This document shows, piece after piece, positions 1 through 5,694 of a stretch of DNA of 9,626 nt (position 1 is the first letter of the stretch; the number at the start of each line of letters is the position of its first letter). This DNA comes from Prevotellaceae bacterium (GTDB lineage Bacteria > Bacteroidota > Bacteroidia > Bacteroidales > UBA932). The DNA lies in the NCBI GenBank assembly GCA_031287815.1, contig JAITSM010000076.1, positions 1-9,626 on the forward strand, in the 5' to 3' direction. A program made the translations under genes and the position numbers. Below the pieces are notes generated by a model that made no database searches, had not been told where the DNA came from, and saw only the letters and a program-made list of their open reading frames with translations.

Positions 1-8
1 GCGCCAGC

Positions 9-85
9 TAACTTTTAGTTTTTAACTTTTAACTTTTAGTTCTTAGTTCTTAACTCATAACTCATAATTCATAATCCATAATTAA
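9..85. repeat. 11-unit degenerate heptamer array (TAACTTT-like)
   Basis: Eleven consecutive 7-base units, each starting with TA, run without a gap. They drift from TAACTTT and TAGTTTT through TAGTTCT and TAACTCA to TAATTCA, TAATCCA and TAATTAA. The array is preceded by the GC-rich cap GCGCCAGC at 1-8 and lies just downstream (minus strand) of the stop of the Ig/FISUMP gene at 102. Related arrays with similar caps occur at 1741-1768, 1891-1925 and 2310-2344. The period and unit boundaries are directly visible; a function, if any, is unknown. Confidence 0.85.
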
Positions 86-101
86 AAGGAAGTGCCGGCG
101 G

Positions 102-1691
102 CTACCGCACGCAACGCACTTGAAAGCCATATGTTTTTGCGTCACTTGGTATGATCATCGCACCGCTATAATACAACAAGAAGTATGCGGAGTCTGTGCT
201 AGCACTGTCGCTCGACCACAGGTAGCCATAGTTACTTTCTCCGCTGATCGTGCTTCCGTTGACGAGGCCGCCGTACCCCCATTTACTTATTATTGCGGAA
301 TAATTAGTGCACGATACCAATGCGTTGAAATCGTCTTGCGTCGGCACCCGCCAGGGGGACGGGCAAAGGGCGGCAGCGGCGGTGTTGACACACGTCCAAT
401 TGTAATAATAACGGTCGGAGGGTTTGTATTCGGCGGGCGGAGGATTAGTCGTTGTAAGGGCCGTTACGCTTGCACAACCCGCCACCGGATTACGCAATAC
501 GCCACTCCAAGTCTGGCCACTACTACAGGTAAACGATTGTGCACCATCTCCACTGTATGGAGGCCATTCTATACCAACAACCGTGATGGTGCCGTTAGCG
601 AAAGAAGCACAAGTACTGTTTCTAGCCTCCAGCAGATATGTATGTGCCCCGACAGTTGTCGGCGTGCCGCTAAGGGTCATAGTATTCGACGTCCTGGTGA
701 AGTTAATACCGGCGGACAAAGATCCAGTATTCGCGCAGGTTGGACAGACGTTGGTAGTGTATACAATATCGGTAATCGCTGTGCCCAGCGTTACGGTCTG
801 GCTGGCATTTCCGGAAAGCAGGGTAATGGTGGGCAGGGCATGCACGGTAATGGTACCGGTATTCGCCGCGCTGCTGCAGCCGGCGGCGTTGGTGGCGGTA
901 ACGCTGTAAGTAGCGCCGCCTACCGCCACAGTGGGCGCATAAGTATTGGCGGAAGTGGTTTGCGCTGCGCTGCTGCCTACTGTCCAGGTATAGGTCATTG
1001 CAGTAGTAGTGCCGCCGCTCGCCGAAGCCGTAAGCGTTACCGCACCTGCATCGCAACGCGCAGCAGGGTTGGAGGTGCTGACGGTTAAGGTAGCGGGAAG
1101 GTCTGCGGAGGGGTTGTCGGTGGCGTCGGTTAGCGAAGTAATGCAAGTACCCGGGCCAACGGTAAGACTGCCGGCGGGCAGGGTCGTTCCATTCACGGTA
1201 AACGGCGGCGTGCCGGTTAATTTGTAACTGCCGTTGGACTGCCACTCCGCTTTGGGTGGATAATTCAAGGCGTAGGCGCACCAGTTGAATTGCTGTACGC
1301 CGGCGTCAAGGCTCAGGGTGGCCGTAACGTTTGTGCTGCCGCTGCTGCCGGAAGTGTTTAACCAAAAGCCGCGCTGCCCGGTAACGGTGGCTGCGCTGCC
1401 TGTGCCGCTGTTCCTGGCTACCGCCGTAACAAGGGCGCGCTTCCAGGTATTGCCCGCCGTAGAGGCATTTTGTACTTTAATATAGTCCACAATCATCCAG
1501 ATTTGGTTGTTGTACGGCTGCGCCGTCCACGTGAGGGTGAAGGAAACTTGTTTGGCGGTATAGTCCGTTGCCATATTGGAAACGCTCACTTGCGCAAATC
1601 CCCCTATCGCCCAAAGAAGGAATAATAATAAGAGAAGCCCCCTACGTCCCCCGAAGGGGGAATTTTGTGTTGATGTTGATAATGTTTTCAT
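102..1691 (-). CDS. Secreted Ig-like repeat protein with C-terminal FISUMP-type domain
   Basis: This 529-residue protein is predicted to be exported and probably surface-exposed; no enzymatic motif is seen. Residues 1-34 form a signal peptide with a leucine-rich core (19-29) and likely cleavage near GFAQ. Residues 35-195 form a beta-rich domain with W-rich motifs (FNWCAYALNYPP at 135-146). Residues 198-283 look Ig/PKD-like (TYTWTVG, YSVTATNAAGC). Residues 284-372 look like a putative-Ig domain (LSGTPTTVGAHTY). Residues 375-529 form a FISUMP-like (Fib_succ_major) module with LCPSPWRVP at 442-450 and the terminal GFQVRCVR. The ATG at 1691 is followed by an unusual signal-peptide n-region, SPFGGRRG, encoded by a palindromic repeat. 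No Bacteroidetes-type promoter is obvious directly upstream, but a minus-strand promoter lies about 590 bases upstream at 2279-2309. The export and FISUMP calls are good; a role in adhesion or glycan binding would be a guess. Confidence 0.85.
   Translation of the reverse strand: MKTLSTSTQNSPFGGRRGLLLLLFLLWAIGGFAQVSVSNMATDYTAKQVSFTLTWTAQPYNNQIWMIVDYIKVQNASTAGNTWKRALVTAVARNSGTGSAATVTGQRGFWLNTSGSSGSTNVTATLSLDAGVQQFNWCAYALNYPPKAEWQSNGSYKLTGTPPFTVNGTTLPAGSLTVGPGTCITSLTDATDNPSADLPATLTVSTSNPAARCDAGAVTLTASASGGTTTAMTYTWTVGSSAAQTTSANTYAPTVAVGGATYSVTATNAAGCSSAANTGTITVHALPTITLLSGNASQTVTLGTAITDIVYTTNVCPTCANTGSLSAGINFTRTSNTMTLSGTPTTVGAHTYLLEARNSTCASFANGTITVVGIEWPPYSGDGAQSFTCSSGQTWSGVLRNPVAGCASVTALTTTNPPPAEYKPSDRYYYNWTCVNTAAAALCPSPWRVPTQDDFNALVSCTNYSAIISKWGYGGLVNGSTISGESNYGYLWSSDSASTDSAYFLLYYSGAMIIPSDAKTYGFQVRCVR
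1640..1661. repeat. GC-rich palindromic repeat inside the signal-peptide coding region
   Basis: The sequence TCCCCC-GAA-GGGGGA forms a perfect 6-bp stem with a 3-base loop (1647-1661), preceded by CCCCCTACG. On the minus strand it encodes SPFGGRRG in the n-region of the Ig/FISUMP protein. From memory, similar C/G-run palindromes are scattered through Bacteroidetes genomes, often between genes. This copy appears to have been absorbed into a reading frame. The hairpin is certain; its membership of a dispersed family is recalled, not tested. Confidence 0.55.
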
Positions 1692-1740
1692 AATTGTTAT
1701 TTTTTAATATTCGTTATATACGCTTACCACATTATTATTG

Positions 1741-1811
1741 TTTAAAGTTTATAGTTTATAGTTTAAGGTTGCTGGCGTCAGCCAATGCTCCATTCTTCAT
1801 TTTCCATTTAA
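1741..1811. repeat. Composite repeat: heptamers, GC-rich cap, CATTTTC-type heptamers
   Basis: Four units of the TTTATAG type (1741-1768) are followed by the palindromic cap GCTGGCGTCAGCC (1771-1783; arms GCTG/CAGC). A second set of heptamers follows, with a poorer unit at 1784-1790 and then CATTCTT, CATTTTC and CATTTAA at 1791-1811. The same order (heptamers, GTTG, GGCG(C/T)CAGCC, CATTCTC-type heptamers) recurs in the same orientation at 2310-2378, so this is one composite repeat unit and not random low complexity. It lies in the leader region upstream of the minus-strand gene starting at 1691. Confidence 0.7.
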
Positions 1812-1815
1812 AAAA

Positions 1816-1890
1816 AACGCTGAGGCGCAGAGAAAGTTCTTATTTCTTTATCTACTAGCTGTACATCCATCCCTGCGCCCCGGCGTCAGG
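1816..1890. repeat. GC-rich inverted repeat block next to a heptamer array
   Basis: The segment begins with ACGCTGAGGCGCAGAG and ends with CCCTGCGCCCCGGCGTCAGG. GGCGCAG at 1824-1830 is the exact inverted complement of CTGCGCC at 1873-1879, with about 40 mostly AT-rich bases between. GGCGTCAG at 1882-1889 repeats the cap found at 1774-1781. No reading frame of note is present. It looks like another module of the dispersed intergenic repeats and continues directly into the array at 1891. Confidence 0.45.
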
Positions 1891-1925
1891 TAACTCTTAA
1901 TTTTTAACTTTTAACTTTTAACTTT
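1891..1925. repeat. 5-unit heptamer array, left flank of the structured block
   Basis: Five units, TAACTCT, TAATTTT and then three TAACTTT, directly follow the cap GGCGTCAGG (1882-1890). With its cap this array is the inverted counterpart of the array and cap at 2310-2357. The two bracket the structured non-coding block like imperfect terminal inverted repeats of about 45 bases. Confidence 0.8.
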
Positions 1926-1937
1926 GTTCGCGGCGCT

Positions 1938-2273
1938 GGGATTGTTTTGTATTTGCTACTAATTATTCCCAAACACAAACACTCCACAAAACAATCCCCC
2001 TTGCCGCAAGCTCTTTCGCACTTTGGCAACTTTTATTCGGTTAGTCTGTTTCGGGATTGCTCTTTTCAGAGCGGTTTGGGTCAGGTGTAAAATGCGAAAC
2101 GTAAACTTTATTACTTATTTGTTTGTGAGGTTCTGGAATACCCAATAGTTAAAATAAGCAAAAAATTCACGTTTCTGTGAAAATTTACTTTTATTCATTA
2201 ACTATTGTTTGAAAAATTTTCCAGATTTCACAAACAGAATAAAAGCGGTCAAAATGAAAAAGAGCATAATGTC
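1938..2273 (-). ncRNA. Candidate structured non-coding RNA (novel, unassigned)
   Basis: A consensus minus-strand promoter (2309-2279) would start transcription near 2273 and read through a chain of stem-loops. In transcript order: (1) a nested hairpin with perfect arms 2228-2235/2121-2128, 2220-2225/2132-2137 and 2199-2206/2144-2151, plus a tip 2177-2186/2163-2170; (2) arms 2095-2100/2048-2053 enclosing a 5-bp stem 2068-2072/2059-2063 closed by a GAAA loop on this strand; (3) arms 2025-2029/2001-2005 continuing into a second stem 2018-2023/2008-2013 that also ends in a GAAA loop; (4) a perfect 13-bp stem 1986-1998/1938-1950 at the 3' end. Two GNRA-type tetraloops appear only when the minus strand is read, which supports that strand as the RNA. 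There is no U-tract after the last stem, so the 3' end is uncertain. I do not recognise a known RNA family. The pairings are exact; expression and function are inferred. Confidence 0.4.
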
Positions 2274-2278
2274 GGGTG

Positions 2279-2309
2279 CAAAGGTAGAAAAGTTTTTTTA
2301 AATACCAAA
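2279..2309 (-). promoter_or_regulatory. Bacteroidetes -33/-7 promoter for the structured block
   Basis: Read on the minus strand, TTTG (2309-2306) is followed by exactly 19 bases and then TACCTTTG (2286-2279), a perfect match to TTTG/TAnnTTTG. The spacing is identical to that of the promoters before the AAA ATPase and the thioredoxin lipoprotein. The -33 box directly abuts the heptamer array that starts at 2310. The promoter points at the structured block and, further on, at the gene starting at 1691. Confidence 0.6.
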
Positions 2310-2378
2310 TAAGTTAAAAGTTAAAAACTAAAAGTTAAAAGTTGGGGGGCGCCAGCCCATTCTCCACTTTCCATCTTT
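2310..2378. repeat. Composite repeat at the junction with a truncated gene
   Basis: Five heptamers (2310-2344; TAACTTA, TAACTTT, TAGTTTT, TAACTTT and CAACTTT on the minus strand) are followed by the cap GGCGCCAGCC (2348-2357). Three further 7-base units follow: CATTCTC, CACTTTC and CATCTTT (2358-2378). The order matches the copy at 1741-1811. Immediately after it (2380 on) the sequence reads as protein-like codons EDGILVRALPM, so the repeat boundary coincides with the broken 5' end of the next gene. Confidence 0.75.
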
Positions 2379-2391
2379 TGAAGACGGCATT

Positions 2392-3018
2392 TTGGTGCGA
2401 GCATTACCCATGCGGTTTAGCTTCAGTAATAACCGCCGCGCATTTGTGGAGGATGTAGTATTCAATATTTCGTCCCAAGAGGGAAAAATTCGTTCGCTTT
2501 CCTTTGCCTTACCCAATAAGGTGTGGGGCGATATTTTGAAATACGAAAGTTGGAGCGAGTATTCGCGTATGGCCATCATTCAGTTTATCGAAATCTACAA
2601 AACCGCTTATGCCCTGAAACGCCTTGATTATATTGAATCGATTTTTTCGGACAACGCTTTGATTGTAGTAGGGAGAATAGTAAAAAAGACTACAACGGAA
2701 AACCGGTTTTCTGCCGAGAAGGTAAAATTGACCCAATACAGCAAAGAACAATATATCCGGCAACTCAGTACGGTGTTTAAAAGCAACGAATATGTGAATT
2801 TGAAATTTACCGACATCAGCGTAAAAAAAGCAGGCGTAGGCGGCGAAATATACGGCATTCAACTCAAGCAGGATTATTTTTCAACCGGCTATGGAGATAC
2901 CGGCTATCTTTTCCTGATGGTGGATTTAAACAAAGTAGAGGAGCCCGTCATTCACATCCGTACCTGGCAACTGGAAAAAGACCCCGATTTTGGATTATAC
3001 GATATTACCCATTTTTAG
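2392..3018 (+). CDS. Hypothetical protein, probably truncated at the N-terminus
   Basis: The frame is open from 2332 with no ATG before 2410. Possible starts are TTG at 2392, GTG at 2395 and ATG at 2410 (residue 7 of the 208-residue version), none with a clear ribosome binding site. There is no signal peptide, although the downstream partner is exported. The residues just before 2392 (EDGIL) continue the protein-like sequence, while those before 2379 are translated repeat. This looks like the C-terminal part of a longer Bacteroidales protein. The block FIEIYKTAYALKRLDYIES (about 63-81) followed by IFSDNALIVVGRIVK resembles a region I recall from exported proteins encoded beside PEGA genes, possibly NTF2-like in fold; this is from memory only. 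Its stop lies two bases before the next ATG, so the pair was probably an operon. It may be a pseudogene, although the remaining frame is intact. Confidence 0.6.
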   Translation: MVRALPMRFSFSNNRRAFVEDVVFNISSQEGKIRSLSFALPNKVWGDILKYESWSEYSRMAIIQFIEIYKTAYALKRLDYIESIFSDNALIVVGRIVKKTTTENRFSAEKVKLTQYSKEQYIRQLSTVFKSNEYVNLKFTDISVKKAGVGGEIYGIQLKQDYFSTGYGDTGYLFLMVDLNKVEEPVIHIRTWQLEKDPDFGLYDITHF

Positions 3019-3020
3019 CT

Positions 3021-5312
3021 ATGTGGAATAACCTATTAAAATATACACCTACTATTGCCGTGATGTTATTCATAACGATAACAGTTTCGGCACAGCAGCT
3101 GGCTGTGGAAAGTTTTTCCATAGACGAGCAAGACCAGACGGCACGGATTAGCAGCCCACGCAAAGATCAAAATGACAGGGTTTGCGCCATTGTAAAGATG
3201 GAAACACTGTTATTGTTGCAGGATTTCACTTTTGATGCCGGTTCGGTAGGCATTACGCACACCGAACAAAGGACTGGAGAAATCTGGATATACCTCTCGC
3301 CGGGCACACAACGATTGACCATTCAACATAAACATTTGGGAACAATACGCAATTATGGGTTTGGCGAAGCGCTGAGAGAAGCTACGGTGTATATCCTGAA
3401 GTTAAAATCAGGTACGGTACGGACGGTAATAGAAGAAAATGTCCAACTTCAGTATTTTGAAGTGGACTGTGCCATTGACGGGGCAACTATCAGCATTGAC
3501 GATGCCGATCCGGAACCGATTATAAATAGAAAATTCAGCAAGCTGCTGTCATATGGCAAACATCGGTACACTATTGAAGCGCCCTTGTATCATCCTTTAC
3601 ACGGCATCATGGAAATCACTGCCAGAAAACAGCTTCCTTTGGTAGTGGTGTTACAACCGGCTTTGGGGAGCATCGTGGTGAACACGCGTCCCGAACAGGG
3701 TGCAGATGTATTTGTGGACGGAGTGAAGCGCGGGCAAAGTCCGCTGGAGCTGGATAAAATGTATAACGGCGAACACTCTATACGGGTCATGAAAACGCTT
3801 TATTTGCCTGCCAACGCAAAAACTACTGTGAGCGATGGGCAAACTGCTACGTTAGATATTGACATGAAACCTAATTATGCTGTCATTACCTTCGTCACCG
3901 ACGGTGATATTTATGTCAATGATGAATACAAAGCTACCGGAACATGGCAAGGCCGGCTTTCCCCCGGTTCATACAAAGTAGAAGTGCGGAAGGCTTCGCA
4001 CCGTTCATCATTTACGACAGTTGAGGTAAAAGCCGATGAAATCCGCACGGTAGAAATGGAAGCGCCTGTACCGGTCTATGGTTCGTTGGATATTACCGCA
4101 AATGTAACCGCGCAAATCTACGTAGACGGACAACCCACCGGCGAAACTACGCCTTACTTGATGAATCAAGTACTGGCAAGTAGTCACCGCATCGAACTGC
4201 GTTCCAATGGTTACCAACCCTACAGACAAACTGTAGAAATACAGGAGGGGAAAAGAACAAATATGCAAGTGGTATTGCAGAAATCGTTAGTTATTCGTTC
4301 GACGCCCGGCTGTGTAGCCTCTACTATTGATTTGGAAGAAGTAGGGTTTGTTTCCAATAATACATGGGAGATAGAAAATCAGATGTGGTCAGCACCTGTA
4401 ACGGCTACTTATTGTGAAAAGGCTACCTTCAATAGTGGTACAGAAGGCAATTATAGAGAGGATTGCCGTAGGCACCCTCAAGCTAAATATGGGCATTTAT
4501 TTTCTTGGTGTATGGTGGCAAATTATGACACTCTGTTATGCCCCAGCCCTTGGCGAGTACCGAATAAAGCGGATTTTGATAGGCTTGAAAAAAATACTAC
4601 AGGTAGCTATCTTACATCCCAGTGGGGCCTTTCGGGCTACGCTCGCGCCAGTCAGATGGCTAACGTAGAGTCTCAGGGATACATTTTATCTCGTTCGGAG
4701 TACAGTTCTGTGTTCGCGTACAACTTGGGCTACCACAGCAACCGCTTGAGCGTGGAGGCTCCTAACAAGCAGTATGGGATGCAGGTCAGATGCGTATCCG
4801 ATGGGCAAAAAATAGACAACACTACAAAAACATCCGATGAATCTTATACGGCTACCACCGTACAAGGGCAAAAGGGTAAACAGAAAGGATTCCACTTTAT
4901 ATGGGAAGGACTTTACTTGGGAGAATACGGATGGGGCAGCTCTGCAGCTATCGGCTATCGGTTCAATTACTATGTAGCATTGAGCGCTGGTGGCGGTTAT
5001 GTTAAATATACCGGCGAGAATTTCGAGGGGGCTGCCATCCCCTTGTTTGCCGATTTGCGGATAAACATATCCCGTAGCTCGGTTTCTCCTTATGTGGCTT
5101 TAACAGGAGGCGTTTATTTCGACTCCTATAATACCGACCAATATACCGACAATGGTAGGAAAACAAGCGAAAGCAAGGCGACTTATGAATATTATAATGC
5201 GTCGGCTGGATTATCTATGCGTACCGGCAGCACTATATTGCATGTCGGCGCGGGGTATAACAATATAGTAAACACCTTTGCCCTAAGTGCAGGGTTTGCC
5301 CTTATTTTGTAA
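3021..5312 (+). CDS. PEGA-repeat / FISUMP / outer-membrane beta-barrel fusion protein
   Basis: The product has 763 residues. A signal peptide spans 1-24 (core IAVMLFITITVSA). Residues 25-142 form an N-terminal domain (GEIWIYLSPGTQRLTI at 86-101) of a type I associate with Bacteroidales PEGA proteins. Four PEGA-like repeats follow: a degenerate one at about 143-213, then 214-284 (ADVFVDGVKRGQSPLEL), 285-348 (GDIYVNDEYKATG) and 350-421 (AQIYVDGQPTGETTPYL). Residues about 440-595 are a FISUMP-type module with LCPSPWRVP at 506-514 and GMQVRCV at 586-592. Residues 621-763 alternate aromatic and small residues as in an outer-membrane beta-barrel (AAIGYRFNYYVALSAGGGY) and end in ALSAGFALIL. This suggests an outer-membrane protein with periplasmic or surface-exposed PEGA and FISUMP parts. 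The start is two bases after the preceding gene. The domain calls are solid; the biological role is unknown. Confidence 0.85.
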   Translation: MWNNLLKYTPTIAVMLFITITVSAQQLAVESFSIDEQDQTARISSPRKDQNDRVCAIVKMETLLLLQDFTFDAGSVGITHTEQRTGEIWIYLSPGTQRLTIQHKHLGTIRNYGFGEALREATVYILKLKSGTVRTVIEENVQLQYFEVDCAIDGATISIDDADPEPIINRKFSKLLSYGKHRYTIEAPLYHPLHGIMEITARKQLPLVVVLQPALGSIVVNTRPEQGADVFVDGVKRGQSPLELDKMYNGEHSIRVMKTLYLPANAKTTVSDGQTATLDIDMKPNYAVITFVTDGDIYVNDEYKATGTWQGRLSPGSYKVEVRKASHRSSFTTVEVKADEIRTVEMEAPVPVYGSLDITANVTAQIYVDGQPTGETTPYLMNQVLASSHRIELRSNGYQPYRQTVEIQEGKRTNMQVVLQKSLVIRSTPGCVASTIDLEEVGFVSNNTWEIENQMWSAPVTATYCEKATFNSGTEGNYREDCRRHPQAKYGHLFSWCMVANYDTLLCPSPWRVPNKADFDRLEKNTTGSYLTSQWGLSGYARASQMANVESQGYILSRSEYSSVFAYNLGYHSNRLSVEAPNKQYGMQVRCVSDGQKIDNTTKTSDESYTATTVQGQKGKQKGFHFIWEGLYLGEYGWGSSAAIGYRFNYYVALSAGGGYVKYTGENFEGAAIPLFADLRINISRSSVSPYVALTGGVYFDSYNTDQYTDNGRKTSESKATYEYYNASAGLSMRTGSTILHVGAGYNNIVNTFALSAGFALIL

Positions 5313-5365
5313 ACTAACGTAAGAGGCTTGCGCTTTGTTAACACTTTACGCTTAATAAATAAACT

Positions 5366-5554
5366 ATGAAACAATTTTTTCTTTTTGCAGCATTATTGCT
5401 TATTGCCTGCGAAAAAAGGGAAGAGCCGGTACAATTTAAAATAGAGGCGGAATCAAGTTACACATTCTCCGCTACTGCAAATACCGCCTCATTCTCTATC
5501 ACCAGTAATATTCCATGGCAAGCCACGCTGAGGAGCGGCAGCGAAAGACATTAG
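5366..5554 (+). CDS. Short lipoprotein with BACON-like start, probably truncated
   Basis: The product has 62 residues. A lipoprotein signal (FFLFAALLLIAC) places the acylated cysteine at residue 15. The mature part contains TFSATANTASFSITSNIPWQATL, which resembles the first strands of a BACON-type Ig fold (FxITSNxPW). The frame then turns into RSGSERH and stops, although a BACON domain normally continues for several more strands and is usually followed by further domains. The start is convincing, with AT-rich sequence AATAAATAAACT before the ATG. I read it as the 5' remnant of a larger surface lipoprotein gene cut near 5535-5555. A genuine mini-lipoprotein of about 48 mature residues is possible but less likely. 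Confidence 0.55.
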   Translation: MKQFFLFAALLLIACEKREEPVQFKIEAESSYTFSATANTASFSITSNIPWQATLRSGSERH

Positions 5555-5574
5555 ATTCGAAAAAGAATAACTCG

Positions 5575-5610
5575 TCCCGCATACGTACCGGAGTAAATTT
5601 TCGTACGGGA
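5575..5610. other. Inverted repeat just upstream of the ATPase promoter
   Basis: TCCCG (5575-5579) and TACG (5582-5585) pair with CGTA (5602-5605) and CGGGA (5606-5610), giving nine base pairs with a 2-base bulge and a 16-base loop. It ends six bases before the -33 box and is not followed by a T-run. An operator-like site or the remains of an old gene end are both possible. Confidence 0.35.
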
Positions 5611-5615
5611 GGGAA

Positions 5616-5646
5616 TTTGTATTATTAAAGTGTTTTCGTAATTTTG
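5616..5646 (+). promoter_or_regulatory. Bacteroidetes -33/-7 promoter of the AAA ATPase gene
   Basis: TTTG (5616-5619) is followed by 19 bases and TAATTTTG (5639-5646), a full match to the Bacteroides-type consensus. Transcription should start near 5652, leaving a leader of about 40 bases before the ATG at 5695. The ATPase therefore has its own promoter and need not be part of the upstream operon. Confidence 0.7.
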
Positions 5647-5694
5647 CATTTCCGAAAAGTGTATAAAAATTAAAAGTTTTCGGATTTTCAGGCG

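Noticed and set aside
120..1088. Long plus-strand ORF antisense to the Ig/FISUMP gene
   Set aside because: Its translation is rich in Arg, Gly and Cys with no domain, while the opposite strand has a signal peptide and recognisable domains. It is a shadow frame of a G+C-rich gene.
1919..1926. Plus-strand -7 box TAACTTTG
   Set aside because: It matches TAnnTTTG only because the last heptamer is followed by G. There is no TTTG about 19 bases upstream and no gene start follows at a suitable distance.
1938..1998. Simple intrinsic terminator
   Set aside because: The 13-bp stem has a 35-base loop and no T-run follows it on either strand, so it is kept as part of the structured block instead.
2254..2301. 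15-codon plus-strand ORF starting ATGAAAAAG
   Set aside because: It is very short, has no promoter or conserved feature, and overlaps the minus-strand promoter.
5313..5365. Terminator after the PEGA/barrel gene
   Set aside because: Only a weak 5-bp CGTAA/TTACG inverted repeat can be drawn and no T-run follows it.
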